Source: Helcococcus ovis (GTDB lineage: Bacteria; Bacillota; Clostridia; Tissierellales; Peptoniphilaceae). From it: a stretch of DNA of 64,000 nucleotides. The notes beneath the pieces were generated by a model. That model made no database searches, was not told the origin of the DNA, and saw only the letters and a list, made by a program, of their open reading frames with translations. The stretch lies in contig NZ_CP119081.1 of assembly GCF_004524775.2 (NCBI RefSeq), forward strand, positions 124,001 through 188,000. The letters are read 5' to 3'. The position numbers and the translations under genes are program-made. Numbering within the stretch: the stretch's first letter is position 1; each line of letters opens with the position of its first letter. Shown here piece after piece: positions 48,819 to 60,202 of this stretch.

Positions 48819-50660
48819 ATGAAATATGAAAAATTATCCAAAGATATATTGAAGTATATCGGAGGAGAAGAAAATATTATTGATTATTATAAATGTATTA
48901 CTAGATTGAGGATAAATGTAAAAGATAAGTCTAAAGTTGATATGAAAAATATTGAAAAAAATGACTTAGTTCAAAAAGTACAATATAAGGGAAATGAGTT
49001 GCAGGTCGTTATAGGAGCAAAAGTAAATGAAATTTTTCAAGACTTTGAAAGGGTTTTAGATAATTCAAAGATTGATAAATCAAATTCAACTTTAGAAAAT
49101 AAAGATATATCTACGAGAGTTGTGGACTTTTTAGGAGGAATCTTTGTTCCGGTTTTACCTGCACTTATAGCAGGAGGGATGTTAAAGAGTATAATTACAT
49201 TATTAATGATGGCAAATTGGATTAGTCCTCAAACAGATATAGCAATTTTCTTAAATATAATAGCTGATTCTGTATTTTATTTTTTGCCATTTTTCTTAGC
49301 GGTAACATCGGCTAGAGTTATAAAAACTAATGAAATGTTAGCGATAATGGTAGCAGGAGGCTTGATGTATCCTACTTTAATTAATGGTTTACAAAGTCAG
49401 GCGAAGTTTCTTTATGTTTTTAGTTTAAGTATACCGGTTATGTCTTATGCTACTACAGTATTTCCTATAATATTTGGAGTATTACTATTAAAATATGTGC
49501 ATAAATTTTTTGAAAAAATTATACCGGAAAATTTAAGGACAATATTTTCTCCGTTATTAACAATAATTATTACGTTATTATTGACATTAGCATTTCTTGC
49601 ACCGTTGGGAAGTTATCTAGGTTCATATTTAGCTAAAATAATCAATGCTATATTTAATTTTAATGGAGTTATTGCCAGTATTGTAATTGGTGGATTATTA
49701 CCATTAATAGTTATGGCAGGAATGCATCAATCACTATTTCCTATAATGTTAAATAATTTATCTGAAACAGGAAGTGACGTTATTTTACCTTTATTCTATT
49801 TGCAAACTTTAGCAATAGCTGGAGCGGTGATGGCAGTGTTTTTTGTAACTAATAATAAAAAGATAAAGTCAGCATGTGCATCAACAGGTATAACAGCATT
49901 TTTAGGAATTACTGAACCTGCGTTATATGGGATAGTGATACCGAAGAAAAAACCTTTAGTTGCAGCTCTAATAGCTTCAGGGATAGCTGGAGGATTGGGA
50001 AATTTTTTAGGTATAAGAGCTTTTTCCTTTGCAATGCCAAGTATTTTAAGTATACCAACATATTATAATCCTCAAAATAGAGTTAGTTTATTAGGTGTTT
50101 TTATAGCATCAGTAGTTTCGTTTGTTTTATCATTTATTCTTTCATATATTTTTATGAAATCTGATAATAAAAATGATGAAATAGTGGAAAGTAAAATAGT
50201 TGAAAAAGATGAGTTAATTTATTCTCCGTTAGAAAATGGAAAATCGATAGATGTATTAAAAGTAAATGACGATATTTTTTCAAAACAAATATTGGGACCT
50301 TCAGTTGCGATTAAACCATTAGATGGTAAGTTATTTGCACCGGTTGATGGGGTAATAACTATGATTGCGGATACCAAGCATGCTATAGGAATAAGTACTA
50401 AAAATGGGTTGGAACTTTTAATTCATATTGGTGTAGATACTGTTAAATTAGGAGGAGAGCCATTTGACCTAAATGTTAAAGAGGGGGACGAAGTTAAAAG
50501 GGGGGATTTATTAGCTTATATAAATCTAGATTTTTTAAGAAAAAATTGTAAGGAAGATACAATAATAATGGCGGTGACAAATGTTGAAGATATTGATATT
50601 TGTATACCGGAAGATAAATTTGTAAATAAAGATAGTTTAGTTTTAAGAAAAATATTTTAA
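48819..50660 (+). CDS. bglF: Beta-glucoside-specific PTS permease, EIIBCA
   Basis: 613 aa, single polypeptide. IIB domain with phospho-Cys26 (YYKCITRLR), IIC membrane domain with about ten helices (100-450; PVLPALIAGGMLKS, GITEPALYG), IIA domain with phospho-His536 (LLIHIGVDTV). Imports and phosphorylates beta-glucosides such as salicin, arbutin or cellobiose. Its IIB also phosphorylates the cognate antiterminator. AGGGAGG precedes the ATG. Followed by its hydrolase after 18 nt. Sugar specificity inferred from family and neighbours. Confidence 0.93.
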   Translation: MKYEKLSKDILKYIGGEENIIDYYKCITRLRINVKDKSKVDMKNIEKNDLVQKVQYKGNELQVVIGAKVNEIFQDFERVLDNSKIDKSNSTLENKDISTRVVDFLGGIFVPVLPALIAGGMLKSIITLLMMANWISPQTDIAIFLNIIADSVFYFLPFFLAVTSARVIKTNEMLAIMVAGGLMYPTLINGLQSQAKFLYVFSLSIPVMSYATTVFPIIFGVLLLKYVHKFFEKIIPENLRTIFSPLLTIIITLLLTLAFLAPLGSYLGSYLAKIINAIFNFNGVIASIVIGGLLPLIVMAGMHQSLFPIMLNNLSETGSDVILPLFYLQTLAIAGAVMAVFFVTNNKKIKSACASTGITAFLGITEPALYGIVIPKKKPLVAALIASGIAGGLGNFLGIRAFSFAMPSILSIPTYYNPQNRVSLLGVFIASVVSFVLSFILSYIFMKSDNKNDEIVESKIVEKDELIYSPLENGKSIDVLKVNDDIFSKQILGPSVAIKPLDGKLFAPVDGVITMIADTKHAIGISTKNGLELLIHIGVDTVKLGGEPFDLNVKEGDEVKRGDLLAYINLDFLRKNCKEDTIIMAVTNVEDIDICIPEDKFVNKDSLVLRKIF

Positions 50661-52148
<1,488 letters not shown>

Positions 52149-52232
52149 TAGATAGAGTTAATGATTTAAGATATATAGAAAACAAATCTTAAACTATAGA
52201 AAATGGAGACTGTAATAAATTTTGTGTATGAA

Positions 52233-52278
52233 AATCTTTCTGATTAAGGTAATATAAACTTAATCAGGAGGATTTTTT
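52233..52278 (+). terminator. Terminator of the beta-glucoside operon
   Basis: AATC-TTT-CTGATTAAG pairs with CTTAATCAG-GAG-GATT, followed by TTTTATT. Confidence 0.8.
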
Positions 52279-52305
52279 ATTGAAGGTAGAAGCAATTTTT
52301 AAAAT

Positions 52306-52338
52306 TATCAATATATCATATTCAGTAATATATTGATA
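52306..52338. repeat. Inverted repeat TATCAATATAT
   Basis: 11-bp arms TATCAATATAT / ATATATTGATA with 11-nt spacer in the gap between the convergent bgl and crp units. No further content is seen in 52279-52378. Confidence 0.5.
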
Positions 52339-52378
52339 AACAAAAATTATCCACTCATATCAATATTATATCCAAAAC

Positions 52379-52407
52379 AAGCCCCAGATATTAAGATCTG
52401 AGGCCTT
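52379..52407 (-). terminator. Terminator of the pfl-crp operon
   Basis: On the reverse strand AAGGCCTCAGAT-N5-ATCTGGGGCTT followed by GTTTTGG. It resembles the hairpin at 18637-18668. Confidence 0.55.
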
Positions 52408-52474
52408 TCTATGTGTTTTATTAAAATTTATTATATATTCTGTAATATCTTTTATTTTGTTACTTAATATAGTT

Positions 52475-53182
52475 TTAGATTAATATATTCTCAATTTTTT
52501 CGTAGTCTTTTATTAAAATTTTTCCTCTTGAAATTAATTTTAATATGCCTTCTTCTTCAAATTGATTTAATTTTCTACTCATAGTTTCTCTTGAAACCCC
52601 CGCTAGGGAACCAAGCTCTTCTTGAGTAACATTATATTTTATTAAGATACCTTTATCAGTGCCGTGACCATATAAGTTTACTAATGTTCTTAAAAGTTTT
52701 GCTACTCTAACATCAGTACTAATAACAGAAAGTCTATCAATTAAATCTTCAGCTTTTCTTATTCTTTCATATGATTGTTCTAATACTTTAGTTATAAATT
52801 TTATATTATGCTTTAATACATTGTTCACATCATAAGAAGAAATAGTTAAAACTGTAGTTTTATTTAAGGCATAAGCAGTATATTCGTATCTGTCACCTGA
52901 TAAAATATTATGTCCACCTACAAAATCTCCTGGTTCATAGATGTATAAAATTTGTTCTTTTCCATCTGACATAATTTTAGATATTTTCATTTCGCCATCT
53001 AAAATTATGTACATTTTATCTGCCGGATCAAAAGATCTAAATATAGTTTCGCCTTTGTTATATTCTATAACATAGAAATCTGATCTTATACGTAAAAATT
53101 CCTCTTCTGACAATGAGTCAAGAAGAGGAATTTTTTTATAATTTAATTTTCCTTGTTTAAATAATTCTTTTAAATATTTCAT
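52475..53182 (-). CDS. Crp/Fnr-family transcription regulator
   Basis: 235 aa. N-terminal cyclic-nucleotide-binding-type beta barrel (FRSFDPADKMYIILDGEMKI, YIYEPGDFVGG), dimer helix, C-terminal winged helix with recognition helix in TQEELGSLAGVSRETMSRKL. No N-terminal cysteine cluster, so not an iron-sulfur FNR; the effector is unknown. AAGAGGGA site before the ATG. It is the last gene of the pfl unit (28 nt after pflA), and the only Crp-type site I see nearby lies at pflB, so autoregulation of the operon is likely. Confidence 0.9.
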   Translation of the reverse strand: MKYLKELFKQGKLNYKKIPLLDSLSEEEFLRIRSDFYVIEYNKGETIFRSFDPADKMYIILDGEMKISKIMSDGKEQILYIYEPGDFVGGHNILSGDRYEYTAYALNKTTVLTISSYDVNNVLKHNIKFITKVLEQSYERIRKAEDLIDRLSVISTDVRVAKLLRTLVNLYGHGTDKGILIKYNVTQEELGSLAGVSRETMSRKLNQFEEEGILKLISRGKILIKDYEKIENILI

Positions 53183-53210
53183 AAATCCCTCTTAAGAATA
53201 TATTACCATA

Positions 53211-53987
53211 TTATTTGGAAATTTTACCAAGTTTTTTTCTTGTATCTCTTCTTCCCATAAGAATTATTTTTTTTGCAATTTCAGCATCTTGATTACTTAA
53301 AGAAGGAACTCCATCTAATGGATATTTAAAACCTAATTCTTTATACTTATCTACCCCCATTGTGTGATAGGGAAGCACGTCAATTGCTGTTATGTTGTCA
53401 TAATTACCAAGTAATTCACCTGTTTGATATAGGAAATTTTTATTAAATGTAATTCTAGGAACAATAACGTGTCTAATCCAAATATTCATATTATGATCAT
53501 CCATAAATTTTAAGAATTTAATAATATTTTCATTTGAATGTCCTGTTAATACTTTGTGTTGTCTAGGATTTACATGTTTAATATCTAACATTACTATATC
53601 GGTAACTTCCATTAATTTTTCAAATTTCTTCAAAAGTTCAGGATTATTATCTCTAAATGTAATTCCGCATGTATCTAGACAGGTATGAATATTTCTAGCT
53701 TGACAAGCTTCAAAAAGATCCAACACAAAATCCATTTGTACCAGAGATTCTCCTCCTGATAATGTTATACCACCATCTTTTAAGAATGGGCGATAACTTT
53801 CGTAATCATCTAAAACTTCTTTTACAGTCATTTCTTTACCACCAAACGAAGCCCATGTATCCGGATTGTGGCAGTAAAGACATCTCATCGGACATCCTTG
53901 TAAAAATAATACATATCTGACACCTGGACCATCCACTGTACCGAAAGTTTCTTTAGAGTGTATATATCCAACGGTATCTAGATTCAT
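53211..53987 (-). CDS. pflA: Pyruvate formate-lyase activating enzyme
   Basis: 258 aa, radical SAM enzyme. Iron-sulfur cysteines C32, C36 and C39 (GCPMRCLYCHNPDTW), glycine-rich SAM contact SGGESLVQ. It abstracts hydrogen from the glycyl-radical glycine to activate pyruvate formate-lyase. The ATG follows the glycyl-radical gene stop by 1 nt, so the activase is translated directly after its 79-aa substrate protein. Confidence 0.96.
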   Translation of the reverse strand: MNLDTVGYIHSKETFGTVDGPGVRYVLFLQGCPMRCLYCHNPDTWASFGGKEMTVKEVLDDYESYRPFLKDGGITLSGGESLVQMDFVLDLFEACQARNIHTCLDTCGITFRDNNPELLKKFEKLMEVTDIVMLDIKHVNPRQHKVLTGHSNENIIKFLKFMDDHNMNIWIRHVIVPRITFNKNFLYQTGELLGNYDNITAIDVLPYHTMGVDKYKELGFKYPLDGVPSLSNQDAEIAKKIILMGRRDTRKKLGKISK

Positions 53988-53988
53988 A

Positions 53989-54228
53989 TTATAGTCCTCT
54001 GTGGAATGTTCTTGCGATTACGTCGTCTTGTTGTTCTTTTGTTAATTTTGTAAAGTTTACAGCATATCCTGAAACTCTAACTGTTAATTGAGGATATTTT
54101 TCTGGGTGAGCTTGAGCATCTAATAATGTTTCTTTATTAAATACGTTAACGTTTAAGTGGTGACCACCTTTTTCTACATATCCGTCTAACATTGATACTA
54201 GGTTATCTATTTGTGTTTTGTTTGCCAT
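53989..54228 (-). CDS. Stand-alone glycyl-radical domain of pyruvate formate-lyase (GrcA-like)
   Basis: 79 aa. [19 protein letters not shown] and the radical motif RVSGYAVNF with Gly54 correspond to the last ~75 residues of E. coli PflB. It has its own AAAGGAG site 8 nt before ATG, 37 nt after the pflB stop. E. coli GrcA and phage T4 homologues are spare copies of a full PFL; here the partner protein lacks this domain, so this protein must supply the radical in a two-chain enzyme. The N-terminus [16 protein letters not shown] starts exactly in the linker of normal PFL. Confidence 0.92.
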   Translation of the reverse strand: MANKTQIDNLVSMLDGYVEKGGHHLNVNVFNKETLLDAQAHPEKYPQLTVRVSGYAVNFTKLTKEQQDDVIARTFHRGL

Positions 54229-54265
54229 GATTTTTCTCCTTTTTTATATAAATATAATCTACTTA

Positions 54266-56410
54266 TTATTTTCCTTCATCAGGATTAATATTTTTTAATG
54301 TAGGAATGCTACATGCGTTGCCTACACAAGTATCAGTTACTCTTTCTAAATCTAAACTTTCTAAATCAATATCTATATCTAATTCGTCTAAGTCTATTTC
54401 ACCGGCAAATACTTTGTTATCTTTACCTAAAGCACCCGGAATGATTGAGAATGTATTACTAATACCGTCTTGGGCATCCTTATAAGGAATTTTTGCTACT
54501 GATGATAATGAAGCTAAAGCTCCTGATGTATCTCTTCCGTGCATTGGGTTAGCACCTGGTGCAAATGGTTGACCTAATCTTCTACCATCTGGTGTATTAC
54601 CGGTTTTCTTACCATATACAACATTTGATGTAATTGTTAAGATTGATGTTGTAGGTACACCATCTCTGTAAGTTGGATGTTTTCTTACTTTTGCCATAAA
54701 TGATTGTACAGCGTATACTGCTAATTCATCAGCTCTATCATCGTTGTTACCATATTTAGGGAAATCACCTTCTATTTCATAGTCAACTACGATTCCTTCT
54801 TCATTTCTAATTGTTTTAACTTTTGCATATTTAATAGCTGACAATGAGTCTGCAACTACTGATAATCCGGCGATACCTGTTGCAAAGTATCTCTTAACAT
54901 CTCTATCATGTAAAGCCATTTGTACACTTTCATAAGCGTATTTATCATGCATGTAATGGATTACATTTAATGTATTTACATAGATACCAGCTAACCATTC
55001 CATCATATCTTCAAATTTTTCTTTTACTTCATCGAAGTCTAAATATTCTGATGTTATTGGTCTATATTTTGGCCCAATTTGTTTTAATAATTTTTCGTCA
55101 ACACCACCATTTATAGCGTATAATAGACATTTTGCTAAGTTTGCTCTAGCACCAAAGAATTGCATTTCTTTACCAACTCTCATTGATGATACACAACATG
55201 CAATAGCATAGTCATCACCGTGAGTTTGTCTCATGATATCATCATTTTCGTATTGGATTGATGATGTATCAATTGACATCTTAGCACAGAATCTCTTGAA
55301 GTTTTCTGGTAGATGTACTGACCATAATACTGTCAAGTTTGGTTCTGGTGATGTACCTAGGTTTGTTAATGTGTGTAAATATCTGAAAGAGTTTTTTGTT
55401 ACTAATGATCTTCCATCTAAACCAACACCTGCTAATGATTCTGTTACCCATGTTGGATCACCTGAGAATAAATCATTATATTCAGGAGTTCTTGCAAATT
55501 TAACCATTCTTAATTTCATGATGAAGTGGTCAATCATTTCTTGAGCTTCTTCTTCTGTGATTATACCTTCTTTCAAATCGTGTTCAATATAGATATCTAA
55601 GAATGTTGATGTTCTACCTAAACTCATTGCAGCTCCGTTTTGTTGTTTGATTGCTGCTAAGTAGCCAAAGTATAACCATTGGATAGCTTCTTTAGCATTT
55701 TGAGCTGGTTTAGAAATGTCATATCCGTAAATTTGACCTAATTCTTTTAATTCTTTTAATGATGTAACCTGATCTCTTAATTCTTCTCTTAGTCTAATGT
55801 TGTATTCTGACATGATAGGAGATACTGAATCGATTTGGTTTAATTTGTCTTCAATTAATTTGTCAATACCATATAAAGCTACTCTTCTATAGTCACCTAT
55901 AATTCTACCTCTACCATAAGCATCTGGTAAACCTGTAACAACACCGGATTTTCTGATAGCTCTCATTTCAGGAGTATAAACATCAAATACCCCTTGGTTA
56001 TGTGTTTTTCTGTATTCTGTGAAAATTTTATGTACTTCTGGATCTGGAGTATAACCATATGATTCACATGATGATTCACTTACTCTAATACCACCAAATG
56101 GTTGGAATGATCTTTTTAACGGTTTATCTGTTTGGAAACCTACGATTGTTTCTAGTTCTTTATTTAAGTATCCTGGCCCGTGTGATGTAATTGTTGATAT
56201 GATACTTGTATCCATATCTAACACGCCACCATTTTCTCTTTCTTGTTTGAATAAGTCCATTACTTGAGCCCATAATTTTGTTGTAGCTTCTGTAGGACCT
56301 GCTAAGAATGTATCATCACCCTTATATTCTGTATAGTTGTTTTGAATGAAATCTCTAACATTTATTTCTTTTTTCCATTTTTCACCCAAAAATTTGTCCC
56401 AAATTGTCAT
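54266..56410 (-). CDS. pflB: Pyruvate formate-lyase catalytic subunit lacking the glycyl-radical domain
   Basis: 714 aa against about 750-760 for usual PFL. Adjacent catalytic cysteines Cys405-Cys406 (IACCVSSM) and [26 protein letters not shown] near the end. The normal VRVSGYA radical region is missing; in its place is an acidic tail ([17 protein letters not shown]) with two cysteines (DTCVGNACS). With the 79-aa product downstream it converts pyruvate and CoA to acetyl-CoA and formate. AAGGAGG precedes the ATG. The operon order pflB-radical gene-pflA-crp places all parts together. Confidence 0.95.
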   Translation of the reverse strand: MTIWDKFLGEKWKKEINVRDFIQNNYTEYKGDDTFLAGPTEATTKLWAQVMDLFKQERENGGVLDMDTSIISTITSHGPGYLNKELETIVGFQTDKPLKRSFQPFGGIRVSESSCESYGYTPDPEVHKIFTEYRKTHNQGVFDVYTPEMRAIRKSGVVTGLPDAYGRGRIIGDYRRVALYGIDKLIEDKLNQIDSVSPIMSEYNIRLREELRDQVTSLKELKELGQIYGYDISKPAQNAKEAIQWLYFGYLAAIKQQNGAAMSLGRTSTFLDIYIEHDLKEGIITEEEAQEMIDHFIMKLRMVKFARTPEYNDLFSGDPTWVTESLAGVGLDGRSLVTKNSFRYLHTLTNLGTSPEPNLTVLWSVHLPENFKRFCAKMSIDTSSIQYENDDIMRQTHGDDYAIACCVSSMRVGKEMQFFGARANLAKCLLYAINGGVDEKLLKQIGPKYRPITSEYLDFDEVKEKFEDMMEWLAGIYVNTLNVIHYMHDKYAYESVQMALHDRDVKRYFATGIAGLSVVADSLSAIKYAKVKTIRNEEGIVVDYEIEGDFPKYGNNDDRADELAVYAVQSFMAKVRKHPTYRDGVPTTSILTITSNVVYGKKTGNTPDGRRLGQPFAPGANPMHGRDTSGALASLSSVAKIPYKDAQDGISNTFSIIPGALGKDNKVFAGEIDLDELDIDIDLESLDLERVTDTCVGNACSIPTLKNINPDEGK

Positions 56411-56440
56411 GCAATTCCTCCTTGTTATTTATTTATCTAT

Positions 56441-56446
56441 ATTATA
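56441..56446 (-). promoter_or_regulatory. pflB -10 box
   Basis: Reverse strand TATAAT (56446-56441) with no recognisable -35 at 17 nt, as expected of an activator-dependent promoter. Confidence 0.55.
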
Positions 56447-56467
56447 ACATTTAATTATTTATTAAAA

Positions 56468-56483
56468 TGTGATCCTAATCACA
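56468..56483 (-). promoter_or_regulatory. Crp/Fnr-family operator at the pflB promoter
   Basis: TGTGATCCTAATCACA, a perfect TGTGA-N6-TCACA palindrome. Its centre is about 41.5 bp before the start expected from the -10 at 56441-56446, the class II activator position. Confidence 0.65.
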
Positions 56484-56614
56484 ATAGCTGTAAATTGAAT
56501 AAAAAAATAGCTATTTATTAAATAATTTTAATGTTTGTCTTAATTATATATCAAAAAAAAATAAAATGTAGTATTTTAATGATATTTTCAAATATTTTTA
56601 AGATATTAAAAAAC

Positions 56615-56643
56615 TTTACAACAAAGGTAAAAGATGGTAAAAT
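56615..56643 (+). promoter_or_regulatory. ctsR promoter
   Basis: TTTACA (56615-56620), 17-nt spacer, TAAAAT (56638-56643). Confidence 0.55.
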
Positions 56644-56678
56644 TATTTTGAATAAATTATTATATTTTTTTGAATTAA

Positions 56679-56695
56679 AGTCAAAGAAGGACAAA
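56679..56695 (+). promoter_or_regulatory. CtsR operator overlapping the ctsR ribosome site
   Basis: AGTCAAA-GAA-GGACAAA: tandem heptads with 3-nt spacing, one mismatch from the CtsR consensus (RGTCAAA-NAN-RGTCAAA). It ends at the base before ATG 56696. Confidence 0.7.
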
Positions 56696-57157
56696 ATGGG
56701 ATTAACAACACAGATAGAAAAATTTTTACTTGATATGATGAATGATACTGAGAAAGAGTTTATTGAAATAGGACGAAATGAATTAGCTGAAAGGTTTAAT
56801 TGTGCACCTTCTCAAATAAATTATGTACTTACGACTCGATTTACACCATATAAAGGATATTATGTGGAAAGTAGAAGAGGTGGAAGAGGGTATATAAAAA
56901 TTATAAAGCTAGAAATGACAGAAGAGCAGTTAATAAATAAGATATTAAATGGAACTATAGATAAGACTATAACACTGGACAAAGTTTTACATATACTTAG
57001 AGGGCTTGTTCAAGAAGATATTTTAACTATTAAAGAAGCACGTATTATTCAGCATAGTTTGGATGATAATGCACTTAGACATATAGAAGTAAATGACAGA
57101 AGTTTAGTTAGAGCAAGTATATTTAAAAATATATTATTAGCTCTAGTGAGAGATTAG
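56696..57157 (+). CDS. ctsR: Class III heat-shock repressor CtsR
   Basis: 153 aa from ATG 56696; a longer in-frame start at 56531 runs through the promoter. N-terminal winged helix-turn-helix (IGRNELAERFNCAPSQINYVL), glycine-rich thermosensing wing ESRRGGRGYIKI, C-terminal dimer domain. Represses clp genes at normal temperature. In Bacillus it is phosphorylated-arginine marked and degraded with help of McsA/McsB; no McsB gene is present here. Confidence 0.95.
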   Translation: MGLTTQIEKFLLDMMNDTEKEFIEIGRNELAERFNCAPSQINYVLTTRFTPYKGYYVESRRGGRGYIKIIKLEMTEEQLINKILNGTIDKTITLDKVLHILRGLVQEDILTIKEARIIQHSLDDNALRHIEVNDRSLVRASIFKNILLALVRD

Positions 57158-57166
57158 GAGGTAATT

Positions 57167-57817
57167 ATGCAATGTTTTAATTGTGGTAATGATGCTGATA
57201 TGGAAGTTTTCATGATGATTAATGGAAAAATGAAAAAAATAAGCATATGCAATGATTGTTACCAAGAACAATTAAAAAATATGGTGGATTCATTGAGTGA
57301 TGAAAATGGAGAAATTGATCCAGAAGAAATTCAAAAGAAAATGTTTAAGTTTTTCAAGGATAATAAAGATGAATTTGAAAAATTTATAAGTGAAGCTATA
57401 AATGATGAAAACTTTGATATGAACAATTTGAATCCGGAAAACTTTGATGTGACTGAAATGAATTTTGAAAATTCAGGAATAGATTTTTCAAGGTTTAATG
57501 GAGATTTGAATGATATATTTAAGGGATTATCGGATAATTCTCAAACATATTTTAGAAATACTAAAAAAAGAGAAAAAGACAATCTTTATGATGAAACAAA
57601 TAAAAAATCCAAAGAAAATATTAATGTAAAGGATGAATTAAAGCAAGCTAGAGAAATAAGAATGTTGAAACACGCAGCTGAAAAGAAAAAAGAAGAGTTA
57701 AAGTTACATTTACAAAAAGAAGATTATTTAGCAGCTGCAACATCTAGAGATGAAATGAGAGAAATCAATAAGAAAATAATGATAATTAGACAATTACAAA
57801 AAGAGGTTAATAAATAA
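57167..57817 (+). CDS. mcsA: McsA-like UVR-domain zinc protein
   Basis: 216 aa. N-terminal zinc motifs CFNC (C3, C6) and CNDC (C28, C31), an acidic low-complexity middle (about 45-125, Asn/Glu/Phe rich), and a C-terminal UVR domain (LKLHLQKEDYLAAATSRDEMREI). In Bacillus McsA binds CtsR and activates the arginine kinase McsB. Only two of the usual four CxxC pairs are seen. Sits between ctsR and clpC without mcsB. GGAGGT site; overlaps clpC by 1 nt. Confidence 0.85.
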   Translation: MQCFNCGNDADMEVFMMINGKMKKISICNDCYQEQLKNMVDSLSDENGEIDPEEIQKKMFKFFKDNKDEFEKFISEAINDENFDMNNLNPENFDVTEMNFENSGIDFSRFNGDLNDIFKGLSDNSQTYFRNTKKREKDNLYDETNKKSKENINVKDELKQAREIRMLKHAAEKKKEELKLHLQKEDYLAAATSRDEMREINKKIMIIRQLQKEVNK

Positions 57818-60201
57818 TGAATTTTAGAGAACTAATGCAAAAACTTGTTGACGAAGCTACGGTCTTAAAATCTAAATATATCGGTACAGAACATGCATTA
57901 CTTGCGCTTATGAAGACTGGTGGATTGGAATCCAAGGCTTTAAGCACGGCAGGAGCGGATTATATTTTATTAAATGAATATTTGAAAAATAGATTAAATA
58001 GGGAAGAATCGAGTAAAATCATAGGTACAACACAAGAACTTAAAGATATAATGGATGATGTATTATTACAAAAAAAGAGAGGAAATAAAGATAATACTCT
58101 TGAAGAATTATTATTAATCAATCTTTTAGTTTCCGATACTTTAGCAAAAGAAATGTTGGTAGATACAAATGTAAATCCTCAACAGGTTTACATGATTTTG
58201 GATTATTATATGACAAATAAGCTTAAATCTTCTCAATTAACAAAAACTCCAAATTTATCTAAATATGGGCAAGATTTAGTTGAAAAGGCTCTAGCTAAAA
58301 TAGATGGAGTTATAGGTAGAGATAAAGAAATAAATAGAATTATTCAAGTGCTTACAAGACGTACTAAGAATAATCCGATACTTATTGGAGAACCTGGTGT
58401 AGGTAAAACAGCTATTGTTGAAGGATTAGCAAAAAAGATAGCTCAAAATGATGTTCCTGATATTATGAAAGGTATGAGAATTATAGCTTTAGATATGGCA
58501 CAAATGGTAGCTGGTACTAAGTATCGTGGAGATTTTGAAAAAAGAATTTCTGATACTTTGAAAGAAGTTACGTCTTTAGAAAATGTAATAATATTTATAG
58601 ATGAAATTCATACTATTGTTGGAGCTGGTTCATCAGAGGGATCACTTGATGCTTCAAATATTATGAAGCCATATTTGACAAAAGGAGAGTTAAAGATAAT
58701 TGGTGCAACTACAGTAGATGAATACAGAATGTTTATTGAAAAAGAAGCTGCACTTGAAAGGAGATTACAACCAATTCAAATAGAGGAGCCTTCTGTTGAA
58801 GAAACAATTGAAATTATTAAGGGAATTAAAAAATATTATGAAAAATTTCATAGAATTAAAATAACTGATGAAATTATTGAAGAAGCTGTAAAATTATCAG
58901 ATAGATATTTAGTTGATAGATTCTTACCTGACAAGGCTATAGATGTTATTGATGAAGCATCTTCTAATCTAAAAGTTGATTCATTTAAGATTCCTGAAGA
59001 ACTAAAAAAATTACAAGATGAATACGCTGAATTAAATAAACAAAAAGAAGAAGCTGTAAATATACAAAATTATGAAAAAGCAGCCTTTATTAGAGATAAG
59101 ATAAATGAAGTTGAATTGAAAATTATGGAATTTAATCAAAAAGAAGAAGAGTCTGATGAAATACAATACACATCAGAAATCACTGTAGAGAAAATTCGTT
59201 CAATAATTTCAGAATGGGCTAAAGTACCTGTAACAAAACTTACAAAAGAAGAAAATGAAAGATATAGAGATCTTGATAAAAATCTAAAAGGTACGGTGAT
59301 TGGACAAGATGATGCTGTTGAAAAAGTTTCAAAAGCTATTAAAAGAGCTAGGGTTGGACTTAAGGATAAGGATAGTCCAATAGGTACGTTTATATTTGTT
59401 GGACCAACAGGTGTGGGAAAAACTTATTTAGCAAAACAATTAGCTGAAGAAATATTTGAAAATGAAAATAGTTTAATAAGAATAGATATGAGTGAATACA
59501 TGGAAAAACATGCAGTTTCTAAACTTATTGGTTCTCCTCCGGGATATGTTGGATACGATGAAGGGGGACAACTTACAGAAAAAGTTAGAACTAATCCATA
59601 TTCGGTTATATTATTTGATGAAATTGAAAAGGCTCATCCTGATATTTTCAATATTTTATTACAGATTCTTGATGAGGGTAGATTATCTGATTCTCAAGGA
59701 AGAGAAGTAGATTTTACAAATACAATAATCATAATGACTTCAAATGCCGGGGCTTCTCAACTTTCTAAGAGAAATACAATTGGTTTTGAATCAGAAGAAA
59801 TGAAATCTAAGAGAGATTATGAACACACTAAAGAAATAGTTAATAATGCACTTAAGAATTTGTTTAAACCTGAATTTCTAAATAGAATTGATGATATTAT
59901 CGTATTTAATAGATTAAATAAGGAAAATATTAAAGAGATAGTGAAATTAAAATTAGATGGATTAATTGATAGAATTTCAGAAATGGGATATGAAGCTAAA
60001 TATACTGATAAAGTAGTTGAAAAAATTGCTGAAGTTGGATTTGATGATGCTTATGGTGCTAGACCGTTAGATAGAGCGATTAAAACAGAAATTGAAGATT
60101 TAATTGCTCAAAAAATATTGGAATCAGGCATTTCAAAGAACAAAAAAATCTCAATTATTTTAAGAAATTCAAAAATTTCAATAAATGAATTAGGAAAGTA
60201 A
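57817..60201 (+). CDS. clpC: AAA+ chaperone ClpC
   Basis: 794 aa. N-domain (residues 1-145), first AAA module with GEPGVGKT, a middle domain carrying a UVR-type coil ([19 protein letters not shown]), second AAA module with GPTGVGKT and GARPLDRAI at the C-terminus. Unfolds substrates and feeds ClpP. Negative regulation by CtsR is expected from the operator upstream. The TAATG overlap couples its translation to mcsA. Confidence 0.96.
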   Translation: MNFRELMQKLVDEATVLKSKYIGTEHALLALMKTGGLESKALSTAGADYILLNEYLKNRLNREESSKIIGTTQELKDIMDDVLLQKKRGNKDNTLEELLLINLLVSDTLAKEMLVDTNVNPQQVYMILDYYMTNKLKSSQLTKTPNLSKYGQDLVEKALAKIDGVIGRDKEINRIIQVLTRRTKNNPILIGEPGVGKTAIVEGLAKKIAQNDVPDIMKGMRIIALDMAQMVAGTKYRGDFEKRISDTLKEVTSLENVIIFIDEIHTIVGAGSSEGSLDASNIMKPYLTKGELKIIGATTVDEYRMFIEKEAALERRLQPIQIEEPSVEETIEIIKGIKKYYEKFHRIKITDEIIEEAVKLSDRYLVDRFLPDKAIDVIDEASSNLKVDSFKIPEELKKLQDEYAELNKQKEEAVNIQNYEKAAFIRDKINEVELKIMEFNQKEEESDEIQYTSEITVEKIRSIISEWAKVPVTKLTKEENERYRDLDKNLKGTVIGQDDAVEKVSKAIKRARVGLKDKDSPIGTFIFVGPTGVGKTYLAKQLAEEIFENENSLIRIDMSEYMEKHAVSKLIGSPPGYVGYDEGGQLTEKVRTNPYSVILFDEIEKAHPDIFNILLQILDEGRLSDSQGREVDFTNTIIIMTSNAGASQLSKRNTIGFESEEMKSKRDYEHTKEIVNNALKNLFKPEFLNRIDDIIVFNRLNKENIKEIVKLKLDGLIDRISEMGYEAKYTDKVVEKIAEVGFDDAYGARPLDRAIKTEIEDLIAQKILESGISKNKKISIILRNSKISINELGK

Positions 60202-60202
60202 T

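Noticed and set aside
53989-54266. Frameshift or sequencing error explaining the split pflB
   Set aside because: The second gene has its own AAAGGAG and ATG, the first ends in a new acidic tail with a proper stop, and 37 nt separate them; a simple indel would not create this.
56531-56695. 55-residue N-terminal extension of CtsR
   Set aside because: It covers the promoter and operator; family length and start fit ATG 56696.
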